The notes under the pieces: model-generated | The model's database searches: none | What the model was told of the DNA's origin: nothing | The model's input: the letters and a program-made list of their open reading frames with translations, nothing else | Source: JBFWNG01 sp050251195 | Lineage (GTDB): Bacteria; Bdellovibrionota_B; Oligoflexia; Oligoflexales; Oligoflexaceae | DNA length: 64,000 bases | Assembly: GCA_050251195.1 (NCBI GenBank) | Contig: JBFWNG010000003.1 | Location: 1-64,000 of the forward strand | Reading direction: 5' to 3' | In this document: one piece after another, positions 26,467 through 34,715 of the stretch | Numbering within the stretch: position 1 is the stretch's first letter | Layout: each line of letters begins with the position of its first letter | Position numbers and translations under genes: made by a program

Positions 26467-27627
26467 TTATAGATCCTCGATGATCTTACCATCGAGAACG
26501 CCATCGTAAGAAAATCCACCAGGGCCCAATTTAAATACCATACTTCTCTTGATAAGCTTGTTGCTGCTTTCGAAATCAGCATAATATTTCTGAGTAGAAC
26601 GGAAGTGCCATGATGCACCCACATTCGGTCCAGGCCATGACGGATACTTCCGTTGCCTGCTTGGAAAAAACACATGAACCCCGTCCTTCTTCTCCTCCTT
26701 GAACGGAGCCTCATCGGTTATTCTGATGGTGCCATAGGTTATCCAAGGATCCTCCAAACGAGCCTTTCCCTTTATCTCCAAGCCCGTGCCGTCAGGTGTT
26801 GGAGTTTCCGCAAAACAACCGAAGCCTAAAGGGATACCGAAGAATCGGTTGCGAGCTTCGGGGGGATGCGACATACAACCTCTGTTTGTCTCATAACGGT
26901 TGACACTAAAGTATTTCTTTGGCGTTGTTTTGAAGTACCCGACTTTTCTTGTCATTTGTAGATCGTTGTCCGCAAAAATGCTTCCCTCCACAATCTTCCT
27001 TGGAAAATCCGGGCTCATGATCCCGTCATCGTCCGTGTGCTGAAGACCGAACACGTGACCCAACTCGTGAACTAAGACACCAAAGAGAACTGAGTCTTCT
27101 TTCCATGGAAGTTCGTACTCACTCCTGGTCGCCGCCTTTAGAGCCTCGTCGGTAGAAAAATAAATAAAACCTCGCCCCCTCATCGCCTCTTCGTCATATT
27201 CCGTGCGGATCGCGACTGAAACATAGTCTTGAGGAGTTCCAATAAAGCTTCGTTGCTCTCGATTTAGCGTCCCAAACTGGAAGGTCAGGTCGACGTTGTC
27301 ACGGGCGCAGGCAACTTCAACGAAGGTTTCGGATGCAATGAGAAGCGCTCCTCCGTTGCTTGCAAACTGCTCCCTCCAAAACTGAAGCGATTTTTTTATA
27401 TCCGATCTGATCTGATCCAAAGGCGCGGAAAAACGTTGACCATCGTATGAGAGACAATAGCGAACCGGTTCTTGTGTTGAGAAGGGGAGCGGCTGAAGAG
27501 AGAAGAACCACGGATTGTTCCGGTCTTGGTCAATGTGGCCACCCGACGATATCCAACTTCCGGCCATACCTTGCGACCCACAAAGAACCGTCAGTATTGT
27601 TGCAAATAATGCATTGCCGAGCCTCAT
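26467..27627 (-). CDS. Secreted matrixin-like zinc metalloprotease
   Basis: A 386-residue exported protein. The signal peptide (~1-22) ends in A-G-S. The zinc site is H-E-L-G-H-V-F-G-L-Q-H, followed by the Met-turn G-I-M-S-P, the metzincin pattern HExxHxxGxxH...M of peptidase M10/M57 types. The C-terminal half (residues ~230-386) is unlike known protease propeptides and may be a substrate-recognition domain. The gene overlaps the TIGR02147 regulator gene by 4 bases (ATGA), so the two are co-translated and the protease is probably under that regulator. Secreted proteases are expected in predatory Bdellovibrionota. Confidence 0.85.
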   Translation of the reverse strand: MRLGNALFATILTVLCGSQGMAGSWISSGGHIDQDRNNPWFFSLQPLPFSTQEPVRYCLSYDGQRFSAPLDQIRSDIKKSLQFWREQFASNGGALLIASETFVEVACARDNVDLTFQFGTLNREQRSFIGTPQDYVSVAIRTEYDEEAMRGRGFIYFSTDEALKAATRSEYELPWKEDSVLFGVLVHELGHVFGLQHTDDDGIMSPDFPRKIVEGSIFADNDLQMTRKVGYFKTTPKKYFSVNRYETNRGCMSHPPEARNRFFGIPLGFGCFAETPTPDGTGLEIKGKARLEDPWITYGTIRITDEAPFKEEKKDGVHVFFPSRQRKYPSWPGPNVGASWHFRSTQKYYADFESSNKLIKRSMVFKLGPGGFSYDGVLDGKIIEDL

Positions 27628-28442
27628 GGATTCCCCTTTGTCCAGTTAAATAAGGAAAACGACAGCTGATAAACATCCTCGGATTCAGCCTTAATCACGT
27701 CGCCTTCTATACTGATTAAAAATTTTCGAAATTCTTTCCTGATTTTTTCAAAAATCTCCCGCGTGGCCGCGAACGTCACCAGAAAGTTCTCTTTGTCTTC
27801 TTCCTCGGTTTTGTAAAGATGGGAGAGGCAAAAGTTCTGAAAGATATACTGATGAACCCGCATGATGGGATGATCTTTACCGAAATGCAGATGGGATTTA
27901 TGAACGGCCACCACTGAAGCCGTCCGAGAGTCTAGATCTATGTATTTTAGTCTCTCCAAATTGTTCAGGATTTGTTTCAGCTGTGATGGCGTTATCCCTA
28001 ATGTTTCACAGAGACGCTCGGGTACTGCAGCAAATCTTGGAATAGCTAATGCAGCATGAACAACCACCGCATGCGGATTCTTCAAATATTTGATTTGCTC
28101 CTCGGCTTCTTCGGCAAGCCTCTGCTTCTCAGCCGTCAACAGCAAATTTGATCGCGCCAGTTCGATCTGTTCGGCCAGTAACTTTTTTCTCCCCGCACTG
28201 ACGGAAGTATTGTATTGCCGTAGAAGAGACACATGCCAATACTCCTCATGAGTTAGATCCAGCGCTGAACATATTCCATACAAAAGATCTTCTCCCAAAT
28301 CGAATTTAGGATCATTCAACACGCGCGAGAGGTAAGAACTTTGGATCTTCAACCTATCCGAAATATACGCAGCGGTATATTTGGGGTGAAGTTTCCGTTT
28401 AGAGCGGATGCGGTCTTTGATTATCTCTTTATAACATTCCAT
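27624..28442 (-). CDS. TIGR02147-family transcriptional regulator
   Basis: A 272-residue protein. It has an N-terminal xenobiotic-response-like helix-turn-helix (~20-60, S-D-R-L-K-I-Q-S-S-Y-L-S-R-V-L-N) and a C-terminal DUF4423-type domain with a second winged-helix pattern (~145-185, L-G-I-T-P-S-Q-L-K-Q-I-L-N-N-L-E-R-L). This family is expanded in Bdellovibrio and Fibrobacter; ligand and targets are largely unknown. It is the first gene of an operon with the metalloprotease, and a palindrome at 28443-28461 touches its start codon, suggesting self-regulation. Confidence 0.85.
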   Translation of the reverse strand: MECYKEIIKDRIRSKRKLHPKYTAAYISDRLKIQSSYLSRVLNDPKFDLGEDLLYGICSALDLTHEEYWHVSLLRQYNTSVSAGRKKLLAEQIELARSNLLLTAEKQRLAEEAEEQIKYLKNPHAVVVHAALAIPRFAAVPERLCETLGITPSQLKQILNNLERLKYIDLDSRTASVVAVHKSHLHFGKDHPIMRVHQYIFQNFCLSHLYKTEEEDKENFLVTFAATREIFEKIRKEFRKFLISIEGDVIKAESEDVYQLSFSLFNWTKGNP

Positions 28443-28461
28443 ATTACATATTTTGTGTAAT
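28443..28461. promoter_or_regulatory. Palindrome ATTACA-N7-TGTAAT at the start of the TIGR02147 gene
   Basis: A perfect 6+6 inverted repeat directly abuts the start codon (28440-28442) of the regulator gene, where a ribosome site would be expected. It suits an autoregulatory operator. Confidence 0.45.
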
Positions 28462-28474
28462 TAATTTAACGAAA

Positions 28475-28504
28475 CTGCACATCCTACTTATGGATCATGT
28501 GCAG
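28475..28504. promoter_or_regulatory. Inverted repeat CTGCACAT-N14-ATGTGCAG between divergent genes
   Basis: A perfect 8+8 inverted repeat in the divergent region between the regulator and the small secreted protein. The 22-base centre spacing is about two helical turns, suitable for a dimeric regulator controlling both directions. Confidence 0.45.
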
Positions 28505-28553
28505 GTTTCTCTATATATCCTGTGCTTATGAAACTTCAACAGGAGATTTGAAA

Positions 28554-29084
28554 ATGAAAAGAATGATTGCAACCAGCTTGATGCTCTCGAACGTCGCTTT
28601 TGCCGCTCCCCTTATCAAGGTAAAAAGGCCGGAAACCCCTAAACCCTTTGCGAAAGATTGTGCTGACCTTGAAGGAAGTTGGAAGGGAAGTTGCTCTTTA
28701 AATGGAGCAGATATGGGGGCCGACCAATCACTGACCATCGAGCAGTATGGCTGCGAGAGTATTGACTTCGATGGTAACTTGGACGGAACCTTCTCCATCG
28801 ATGGACTAACCACCGTATCGGACTATGGCCCATCGTCGGCTGACGTCTATACGGTCGGGTTCAGATGGAACGCAGGACGAAGCGGCCTTCTGGCGACTGT
28901 TCAGGGACATTCGATTTCAAGAGACGGCGATCCCACAGGCAGCATTGTCGAAGGCGATGCACAGTTAACTCTTACCGAGGATGTACTTAATCTAGTTGCG
29001 AAAATGTCATCCAAACCAGACGGCGCAGACTCGTTCGACATGGCCTGCGTGTACTCAAAAGAAAAGAACCCCGATTCGAAGTAA
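28554..29084 (+). CDS. Small secreted protein, unknown function
   Basis: A 176-residue protein with signal peptide M-K-R-M-I-A-T-S-L-M-L-S-N-V-A-F-A-A. The mature part begins with a Lys/Pro segment. It then has the pattern L-E-G-S-W-K-G-S-C-S-L-N-G, short repeating beta-type turns and three Cys, resembling a lipocalin-like or beta-sandwich secreted protein. The ATG at 28554 with GGAG before it is preferred over the upstream in-frame start at 28497. It is transcribed away from the TIGR02147/matrixin operon and may be a target of that regulator. I do not recognise the family. Confidence 0.75.
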   Translation: MKRMIATSLMLSNVAFAAPLIKVKRPETPKPFAKDCADLEGSWKGSCSLNGADMGADQSLTIEQYGCESIDFDGNLDGTFSIDGLTTVSDYGPSSADVYTVGFRWNAGRSGLLATVQGHSISRDGDPTGSIVEGDAQLTLTEDVLNLVAKMSSKPDGADSFDMACVYSKEKNPDSK

Positions 29085-29177
29085 CAACGCACTTGGGAGC
29101 CTTGTTAAACCATCAAGACTCCCCATTTCGGTTTCGTCGAAGTTCAAGAGCCCTTCTCCAGAGAAGGGCAGACCGAA

Positions 29178-30176
29178 TTAAAATTCCTCGTTAAAGCTCA
29201 CTTCCCCTGTCACACCGACCTGATAAGAGGCCACGCGTCTCTCGAAGAAATTCGTGAGTTCTTGAACGTCTTGGAGCTCCATAAAGGAGAATGGGTTTCT
29301 CGCGCCAAAAATCGGCGGGCACTTGAGCGTGATGAGCCGTTGGTCAGCGACATACTCAAGGTACTTTCGCATGTCCTTAAGCGACAATCCCGCAACGCCG
29401 TGTTGAAGAACGTCCCGGGCAAAAGCCATTTCGCATTCTACGGCTTCATTCAACATAACGATGATCTGGCTGCGCAATTCTTCATCAAAAAGTTCCGGTT
29501 CTTCTTCACGCGCTGTTTCGATAACTGAGAACGCAAAGTTCATATGGCAGCTTTCGTCGCGGAATACCCAGTTTGTACCGGCTGCGAGGCCATGCAACAA
29601 GCCCCGAGATCTTAGAAAGTACACGTAGGCGAAGGCGGCAAAGAAAAACAGCCCTTCGATACAGGTCGCGAAGCAGATGAGGTTGAGAAGGAATTTCTTG
29701 CGATCAGCTTTCGTCTTGAGCTGATTCACGTCATTGATCGAGTCGATCCACTTAAAACAAAAATCGGCCTTTTGCTTGATAGACGGAATGTTTTCGATCG
29801 CTCGAAACGCATTGCGTCTTTCCTCATCGTCGTCCAAGTAGGTGTCGAGCAAGTTCAGATAGAATTGCACGTGCAAAGCCTCTTCGTAAAGCTGTCGCGA
29901 AAGGTACATACGGGCTTCGGGAGAGTTAATATGCTTGTACAGATTCAGAACAAGGTTATTGGAAACAATCGAGTCGCCGGTTGCGAAAAACGCGACCAAA
30001 CGGCTAATGAGGTGCCTTTCGGAAGCGGACAGCTTCGAACGCAAATCAACCAGATCAAGAGACAAGTCCACTTCGTCCACAGTCCATGTGTTTTTGATGG
30101 CATTCTTGTACATCTCAAAAAACTTGGGATACCGCATTGGTCGTAATGTTAAATCTAATCCTGGTGATAACAACAT
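29178..30176 (-). CDS. nrdB: Class Ia ribonucleotide reductase beta subunit
   Basis: NrdB carries the di-iron/tyrosyl-radical cofactor. The ligand motif E-x-x-H is in E-E-A-L-H-V-Q-F-Y, and the Tyr four residues after the His matches the radical Tyr of E. coli R2. The second ligand pair is in D-E-S-C-H. The ATG at 30176 has an AAGGAGG site just after the nrdA stop codon, so I prefer it to the longer frame at 30197 (332 residues). It is co-transcribed with nrdA. Confidence 0.95.
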   Translation of the reverse strand: MLLSPGLDLTLRPMRYPKFFEMYKNAIKNTWTVDEVDLSLDLVDLRSKLSASERHLISRLVAFFATGDSIVSNNLVLNLYKHINSPEARMYLSRQLYEEALHVQFYLNLLDTYLDDDEERRNAFRAIENIPSIKQKADFCFKWIDSINDVNQLKTKADRKKFLLNLICFATCIEGLFFFAAFAYVYFLRSRGLLHGLAAGTNWVFRDESCHMNFAFSVIETAREEEPELFDEELRSQIIVMLNEAVECEMAFARDVLQHGVAGLSLKDMRKYLEYVADQRLITLKCPPIFGARNPFSFMELQDVQELTNFFERRVASYQVGVTGEVSFNEEF

Positions 30177-30187
30177 CTCAGACCTCC

Positions 30188-32578
30188 TTATTGGCAAGAT
30201 TCACAAGCGTCAGGGTTTTCAAGAGAACAGGCGATAACGGCTGCCGTATCCTGGTTGGACACAGTTGCCTTGTTAATCTTGGTCGCCGCACGCGATCGAA
30301 GATAGTAGGTCGTTTTTAGACCCTTCTTCCATGCATAGTTATACATAGAAGACAGCTTTCCTATCGTTGGGCTTTCTATGAACAAGTTCAAAGATTGACT
30401 TTGGTCAATATACGCGCCTCGTTCCGCTCCCATATCTATAAGAGCCCTCATGGGAACTTCCCATACCGTTCGATAGACATTCTTGATCTCGTCAGGTATT
30501 CCGTCAATCGCCTGAATAGAACCTTCGGCAAGCTTAATCTTGTCACGAATTTCTTGAGTCCAAAGGCCAAGCTCTTTCAGTTTCTTAACGAGATAATAGT
30601 TTATCTGCAGGAATTCTCCAGAAAGAGACTCACGCTTGAACAGGTTGGAAACTTGCGGCTCTATACACTCATAAGATCCAACTATAGACGCGATAGTTGC
30701 CGTCGGGGCGATGGCAATAAGCAATGAGTTTCTCACACCGTGCTTCATGATGCGTTTGCGCAGAGATTCCCAACGCTCCATCTTTGCCGGACGAACGTCC
30801 CATAGCTCAAATTGGAAGATTCCGTCGCTGAGCTTGGTTTCTTCGAAAGCGTCATGAGGTCCATACTTTGCAGAAAGCTCGCACGACATATCCAACGCGT
30901 TGAAGTAAATCTCTTCTTGAATTTTCGATGAAATTTCCTTCGCTCGCGGATCGTCAAACGCAATGTCCAGCTTGAAGAAGACATCTTGAAGACCCATAAC
31001 TCCTAGGCCCACGGGACGCCATTTCTTGTTGGAGCCTTCAGCTTGGTCAATAGGATAGAAGTTGATATCGATGACTTTATCGAGGTACTTCACCGCTTTT
31101 CTGACGTTTTCGCCAAGCTTCTTATAGTTTACGTCGCCGTTTTCAACGTACTGCGCAAGGTTGACGGAACCCAAGTTACAGACAGCGGTCTCGTCCTTTG
31201 ACGTCACTTCTATGATTTCCGTGCAAAGATTGGAAAGGTGAATAACGTTTTTCGGATTTTTCCCGGTTTGGTTCGCCTTCTTGTTGGCTGCGTCCTTAAA
31301 TGTCATCCAGCCGTTGCCTGTCTGTGCTAGAGCCTTCATCATAGCTGCATAAAGATCGCGAGCCTTAACCTGTTTCTCGTAAAGACCCTCTTCCTCTGCT
31401 TGGACATAGGCTTTTTCGAAAGCGTCGCCATAGAGATCAACAAAGTGAGGCACCTTCGACGGATCGAAAAGGGACCACATCTCGCTGCTTTCGACTCTCT
31501 TCATAAAGAGATCCGGAATCCAGTTAGCTAAATTGAGGTTGTGCGTTCTAAGCGATTCGTCACCTGCGTTTTCGCGAAGGCTGAGGAAGTCGTTAATATC
31601 TGCATGCCACGCTTCGAGATAAATACAAGCGGCACCTTTACGCTTCCCTCCTTGATTAACCGCTGCCACGGAGGAGTCAAGGGTCTTCAGAAACGGGATA
31701 ATGCCGTTGGACTTGCCGTTGGTTCCCTTGATAAGAGATCCCTGGCATCGCACGCGGCTGTAGCTTAGGCCAATACCACCCGCGAATTTGGACAAGAGTG
31801 CGACGTCCTTATATTTATCATAAATCGCTTCCAAGCTGTCTTCTGGCGAATCGAGGAGATAACAGGAAGACATTTGAGGCCGCATTGTTCCTGAATTGAA
31901 CAGAGTCGGCGTGCTCGGCATATACTCAAACGAAGAGATAAGATTATAAAACTCGACGGCTTCTTCGGCAGACGCCGCCAGACCGCATGCTACCCTAAGA
32001 AAGAAGTATTGCGGTGTTTCGAAGACTTTGCGCGATATGGGATCCTTGAGCAAGTAACGGTCGTAGATCGTGCGAATTCCGAAATATTCGAATTTGTCCG
32101 TTCTGTCGTTGTCGATCGCGTTATTCAGTACTTCGGCATGGGCTTCAACAAACGCTTTGACGTTCGGCGCAATAAGACCAACTTTGTGGCCGTGACTGAT
32201 GCAATCGGCGAAGGAGCGCACTTTGAGAGTCGACACTTCATCGGCAATGTAGTGACCGAGAAGACGGGCGGCAAGTTTGGAGTATTCGGGTTCCTCGTTG
32301 ATCATCATAGCCGCAGTTTGCATAAGCAAACGGTCTAATTCAATCGTCGAAACGCCGTCATACAAGCCAGAGATCGCTTTTTTCGCTACGAGCGCGGGAT
32401 CAACCTGCATCAAGCCAAAAGCACACCGTTTTACCAGACCTGTGATCTTTTCAGGATGGACTTCCTCAAGTTCGCCATTGCGCTTTTTAACGCGCATAGG
32501 CCCTTCTTCAACTATTGGAGCGAAGTTGGGTAAATTGACAGCTGATGTCGTCCCTGAAGCATTGGTTGTCAAACTCAT
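30188..32578 (-). CDS. nrdA: Class Ia ribonucleotide reductase alpha subunit
   Basis: NrdA (796 residues) reduces ribonucleotides to deoxyribonucleotides. An N-terminal ATP-cone (~25-115, V-K-K-R-N-G-E-L-E-E-V) gives overall activity control. Active-site features are the Cys in M-S-S-C-Y-L-L-D, N-L-C-T-E-I (the N-x-C-x-E loop) and C-N-L-G-S-V-N. The C-terminal C-E-S-C-Q pair exchanges electrons with thioredoxin. A promoter with NrdR-like and DnaA-like boxes lies ~200 bases upstream. Confidence 0.96.
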   Translation of the reverse strand: MSLTTNASGTTSAVNLPNFAPIVEEGPMRVKKRNGELEEVHPEKITGLVKRCAFGLMQVDPALVAKKAISGLYDGVSTIELDRLLMQTAAMMINEEPEYSKLAARLLGHYIADEVSTLKVRSFADCISHGHKVGLIAPNVKAFVEAHAEVLNNAIDNDRTDKFEYFGIRTIYDRYLLKDPISRKVFETPQYFFLRVACGLAASAEEAVEFYNLISSFEYMPSTPTLFNSGTMRPQMSSCYLLDSPEDSLEAIYDKYKDVALLSKFAGGIGLSYSRVRCQGSLIKGTNGKSNGIIPFLKTLDSSVAAVNQGGKRKGAACIYLEAWHADINDFLSLRENAGDESLRTHNLNLANWIPDLFMKRVESSEMWSLFDPSKVPHFVDLYGDAFEKAYVQAEEEGLYEKQVKARDLYAAMMKALAQTGNGWMTFKDAANKKANQTGKNPKNVIHLSNLCTEIIEVTSKDETAVCNLGSVNLAQYVENGDVNYKKLGENVRKAVKYLDKVIDINFYPIDQAEGSNKKWRPVGLGVMGLQDVFFKLDIAFDDPRAKEISSKIQEEIYFNALDMSCELSAKYGPHDAFEETKLSDGIFQFELWDVRPAKMERWESLRKRIMKHGVRNSLLIAIAPTATIASIVGSYECIEPQVSNLFKRESLSGEFLQINYYLVKKLKELGLWTQEIRDKIKLAEGSIQAIDGIPDEIKNVYRTVWEVPMRALIDMGAERGAYIDQSQSLNLFIESPTIGKLSSMYNYAWKKGLKTTYYLRSRAATKINKATVSNQDTAAVIACSLENPDACESCQ

Positions 32579-32775
32579 TTTTTCCCTCTCCTCGTGGGCC
32601 AGACAATTTTTGGAATAAAAGTCCCCTATTTGTTAGAAAAGTGACGACAGTTAAGTTATGAGGTCAGGTATGAACGCTAACGTTTGATCCGTGTTAGCAA
32701 CCTAAAAACTTACCGCACCACCTCTACCAAATCTTTTTCCAACACATGTCTGTAAATTATTTTCTAGCTCGATTC

Positions 32776-32823
32776 TCAGCATATCTAGTGTGCTCAATCC
32801 ATGTCAACCGCTATATTTGGGGG
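32776..32823 (-). promoter_or_regulatory. nrdAB promoter overlapped by two NrdR-like boxes
   Basis: On the minus strand TTGACA (32802-32807) and TATGCT (32778-32783) are 18 bases apart. A box ACACTAGATATGCTGA (32776-32791) covers the -10 and a second, CCCCCAAATATAGCGG (32808-32823), abuts the -35. They match 12 and 10 of 16 positions of the NrdR consensus ACACWATATWTWGTGT. They start 32 bp apart, the three-turn spacing typical of NrdR box pairs. The leader to nrdA is ~190 bases. Confidence 0.65.
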
Positions 32824-32828
32824 TTTCT

Positions 32829-32837
32829 TGTGTATAA
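32829..32837 (-). promoter_or_regulatory. DnaA box (TTATACACA) upstream of the nrdAB promoter
   Basis: TTATACACA on the minus strand exactly fits TTATNCACA. A second, weaker box TTTTCCACA lies at 32910-32918 on the plus strand. DnaA is known to act at the E. coli nrdAB promoter, so control by replication status is plausible. Confidence 0.5.
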
Positions 32838-33091
32838 GCTGTGAAAAACGGGGAGAAAGTTGAACGAGCATGATGAGTTGGATATCATCCTAAATTTCTT
32901 TTCTACAGCTTTTCCACAACGCATTTTTTAATGAGATTTTCGTGCTCCCAAATCACGCGTTTGCAAAACGCTAAAAATGAGTTGGTCTTTTACTTTAACT
33001 CAACCATCGATTGATTTTTTATCATTAATCTTCTTTGTAAAAGTTAAAAAATCGTTAAGAGCACGTCAAAAAAAAGATCTTGCCCCAAAAA
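32838..33091. other. Non-coding A/T-rich region between nrdA control region and membrane protein gene
   Basis: Apart from the weak DnaA-like box at 32910-32918 I see no gene and no clear RNA structure here. The stretch is A/T-rich with many stops in all frames. Confidence 0.4.
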
Positions 33092-33826
33092 CTATTTTTT
33101 GCCTGTGTCCTTTGCTTGACCCTCATGCACCTTGAAAATGTTTTCGAGCGACAAACCTGTCAGTTTCTTTATGCCGTGAACAAGCATCCAGAGCGCTAAG
33201 CTCATGACGATCATGGAAGGAACCACAATAACCGGGTAGCTCAGCGCCGTCATTTTTCCTAGCTCCTCGTTGAAAGCTGGAGAACCTGGGGAGCTGTGGA
33301 GAATGTATTTTGCCAAGCCATAGTTGAGCGCAGCGGATAAAAAGAAAGATCCCGACAAGAGGTAGGAGGAATTCACCAATAGCTTCTCGAATTGGTTTCT
33401 CGAATTGTTTCTATGCAACGCTTCGTTCACCGCATCGATGTTAATGATCGACTCATTGTATATGAGCTTTTTGACGAGCGGAAAAGGAGACCTTATGGAC
33501 AGAAGCACCGCCAAACCAATCATCGCCGGAATGGCGGCCTCTTTAATAGCAATCCAATGAGCATCCAAATGCATGAGGCCAATTCCGCCCGTGAGCAAAA
33601 TGCTAACGACGCCAAGTATCGAGAAAAAGTTGACCTTCTTTCGGTCCAAAAGGTCATATATGCCGTAAACGATGGGGAACAAAAGAGCGACGATCAAACC
33701 GTTGACGGGTCCTAGATACTCTTCCTTGCTATACTTCATCAGTATCGTAGAAGGGATTATGATATTGAGAAGCAAGTTTACGAACGGGTTTTCTTTTTTT
33801 GCCGGCGCTGGCTTTGGCGGTTCCAT
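33092..33826 (-). CDS. VC0807-family integral membrane protein
   Basis: A 244-residue polytopic membrane protein with about six hydrophobic segments. The N-terminal P-L-x-N-x-x-I-P pattern and the segments G-P-V-N-G-L-I-V-A-L-L-F-P-I-V-Y-G and S-L-A-L-W-M-L-V-H-G-I resemble the VC0807 family, whose function is not established. The N-terminus is Lys/Pro-rich and cytoplasmic. It follows ung by 13 bases, so the two may be co-transcribed, although no functional link is obvious. Confidence 0.75.
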   Translation of the reverse strand: MEPPKPAPAKKENPFVNLLLNIIIPSTILMKYSKEEYLGPVNGLIVALLFPIVYGIYDLLDRKKVNFFSILGVVSILLTGGIGLMHLDAHWIAIKEAAIPAMIGLAVLLSIRSPFPLVKKLIYNESIINIDAVNEALHRNNSRNQFEKLLVNSSYLLSGSFFLSAALNYGLAKYILHSSPGSPAFNEELGKMTALSYPVIVVPSMIVMSLALWMLVHGIKKLTGLSLENIFKVHEGQAKDTGKK

Positions 33827-33839
33827 GAAATTCCTTTCC

Positions 33840-34550
33840 TTAATGTCCGACCGACATGTTTTCCAAACCCGGCAACGCCCAATCGACGGGAGCCTGGCCT
33901 GATTTGATTAAGTATTCGTTAGCTTTTGAAAAATGCCGACAACCCAAGAACCCTCTGTGTGCGGACAGCGGTGACGGATGGGGCGCTCGGAGGACAAGAT
34001 GCTTGGATGTGTCGACGAAGGAGCACTTCTTCTGAGCGTAAGAGCCCCACAGCATAAACACAATATTTTGTCTTTGCTCGTTGAGAACCTGAACAATCCG
34101 ATCGGTGAAAACTTCCCAACCTTTGTTCTGGTGAGAGGCCGGCTTGCTCATCTCCACCGTCAGCACCGCGTTCAATAAGAGCACGCCCTGTTTTGACCAA
34201 TGCTCCAAACAACCATGCGTTGCAGGTTCAATTCCTAGATCACTCCGAAGCTCCTTAAAAATATTCACCAGCGACGGCGGTTTTGGAACCGAAGGTCTGA
34301 CGGAAAAACAGAGACCATGCGCCTGACCCATTCCGTGGTATGGGTCTTGGCCCATGACGACAACTTTGACATTTTCGAAAGGAGTAAGATTGAGCGCCTG
34401 GAAGAACTCGCTGCCTTTTGGAAAGATCACCTTCTTATTTTCACACTCTTCAATGAGGAATTGCTTAAGGCGAATCATGTAATCGGCCTTAAACTCCTGC
34501 TGCAAAAGACTTTGCCAACTCGAACCGAGTTGTACCTGACCGGCCTCCAT
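33840..34550 (-). CDS. ung: Uracil-DNA glycosylase
   Basis: A family 1 UDG of 236 residues that removes uracil from DNA. The water-activating motif G-Q-D-P-Y-H (D69) and the leucine loop H-P-S-P-L-S-A-H-R-G-F-L-G-C-x-H-F-S are intact. Length is normal for the family. It is the first gene of a possible pair with the VC0807 protein. Confidence 0.97.
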   Translation of the reverse strand: MEAGQVQLGSSWQSLLQQEFKADYMIRLKQFLIEECENKKVIFPKGSEFFQALNLTPFENVKVVVMGQDPYHGMGQAHGLCFSVRPSVPKPPSLVNIFKELRSDLGIEPATHGCLEHWSKQGVLLLNAVLTVEMSKPASHQNKGWEVFTDRIVQVLNEQRQNIVFMLWGSYAQKKCSFVDTSKHLVLRAPHPSPLSAHRGFLGCRHFSKANEYLIKSGQAPVDWALPGLENMSVGH

Positions 34551-34715
34551 TACAACCTCGCATCATCGTCCTGCCCGGCACGGGCATTTCTGCTTCTAAA
34601 GTTCTTGTTTCTATACCAGGTTACGAACATTTTTTCCTCTCCAAACTGCAGCAGGCTGTGGTATAGACCGAAATCTAGCTATGAATTCCAGAATCATTTT
34701 GATGGAGCTATGGTC

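Noticed and set aside
34317..34715. N-terminal extension of the ALDH7 gene by 133 codons
   Set aside because: This part is antisense to ung and the upstream intergenic region; the ATG at 34716 has the right ribosome site and family start.
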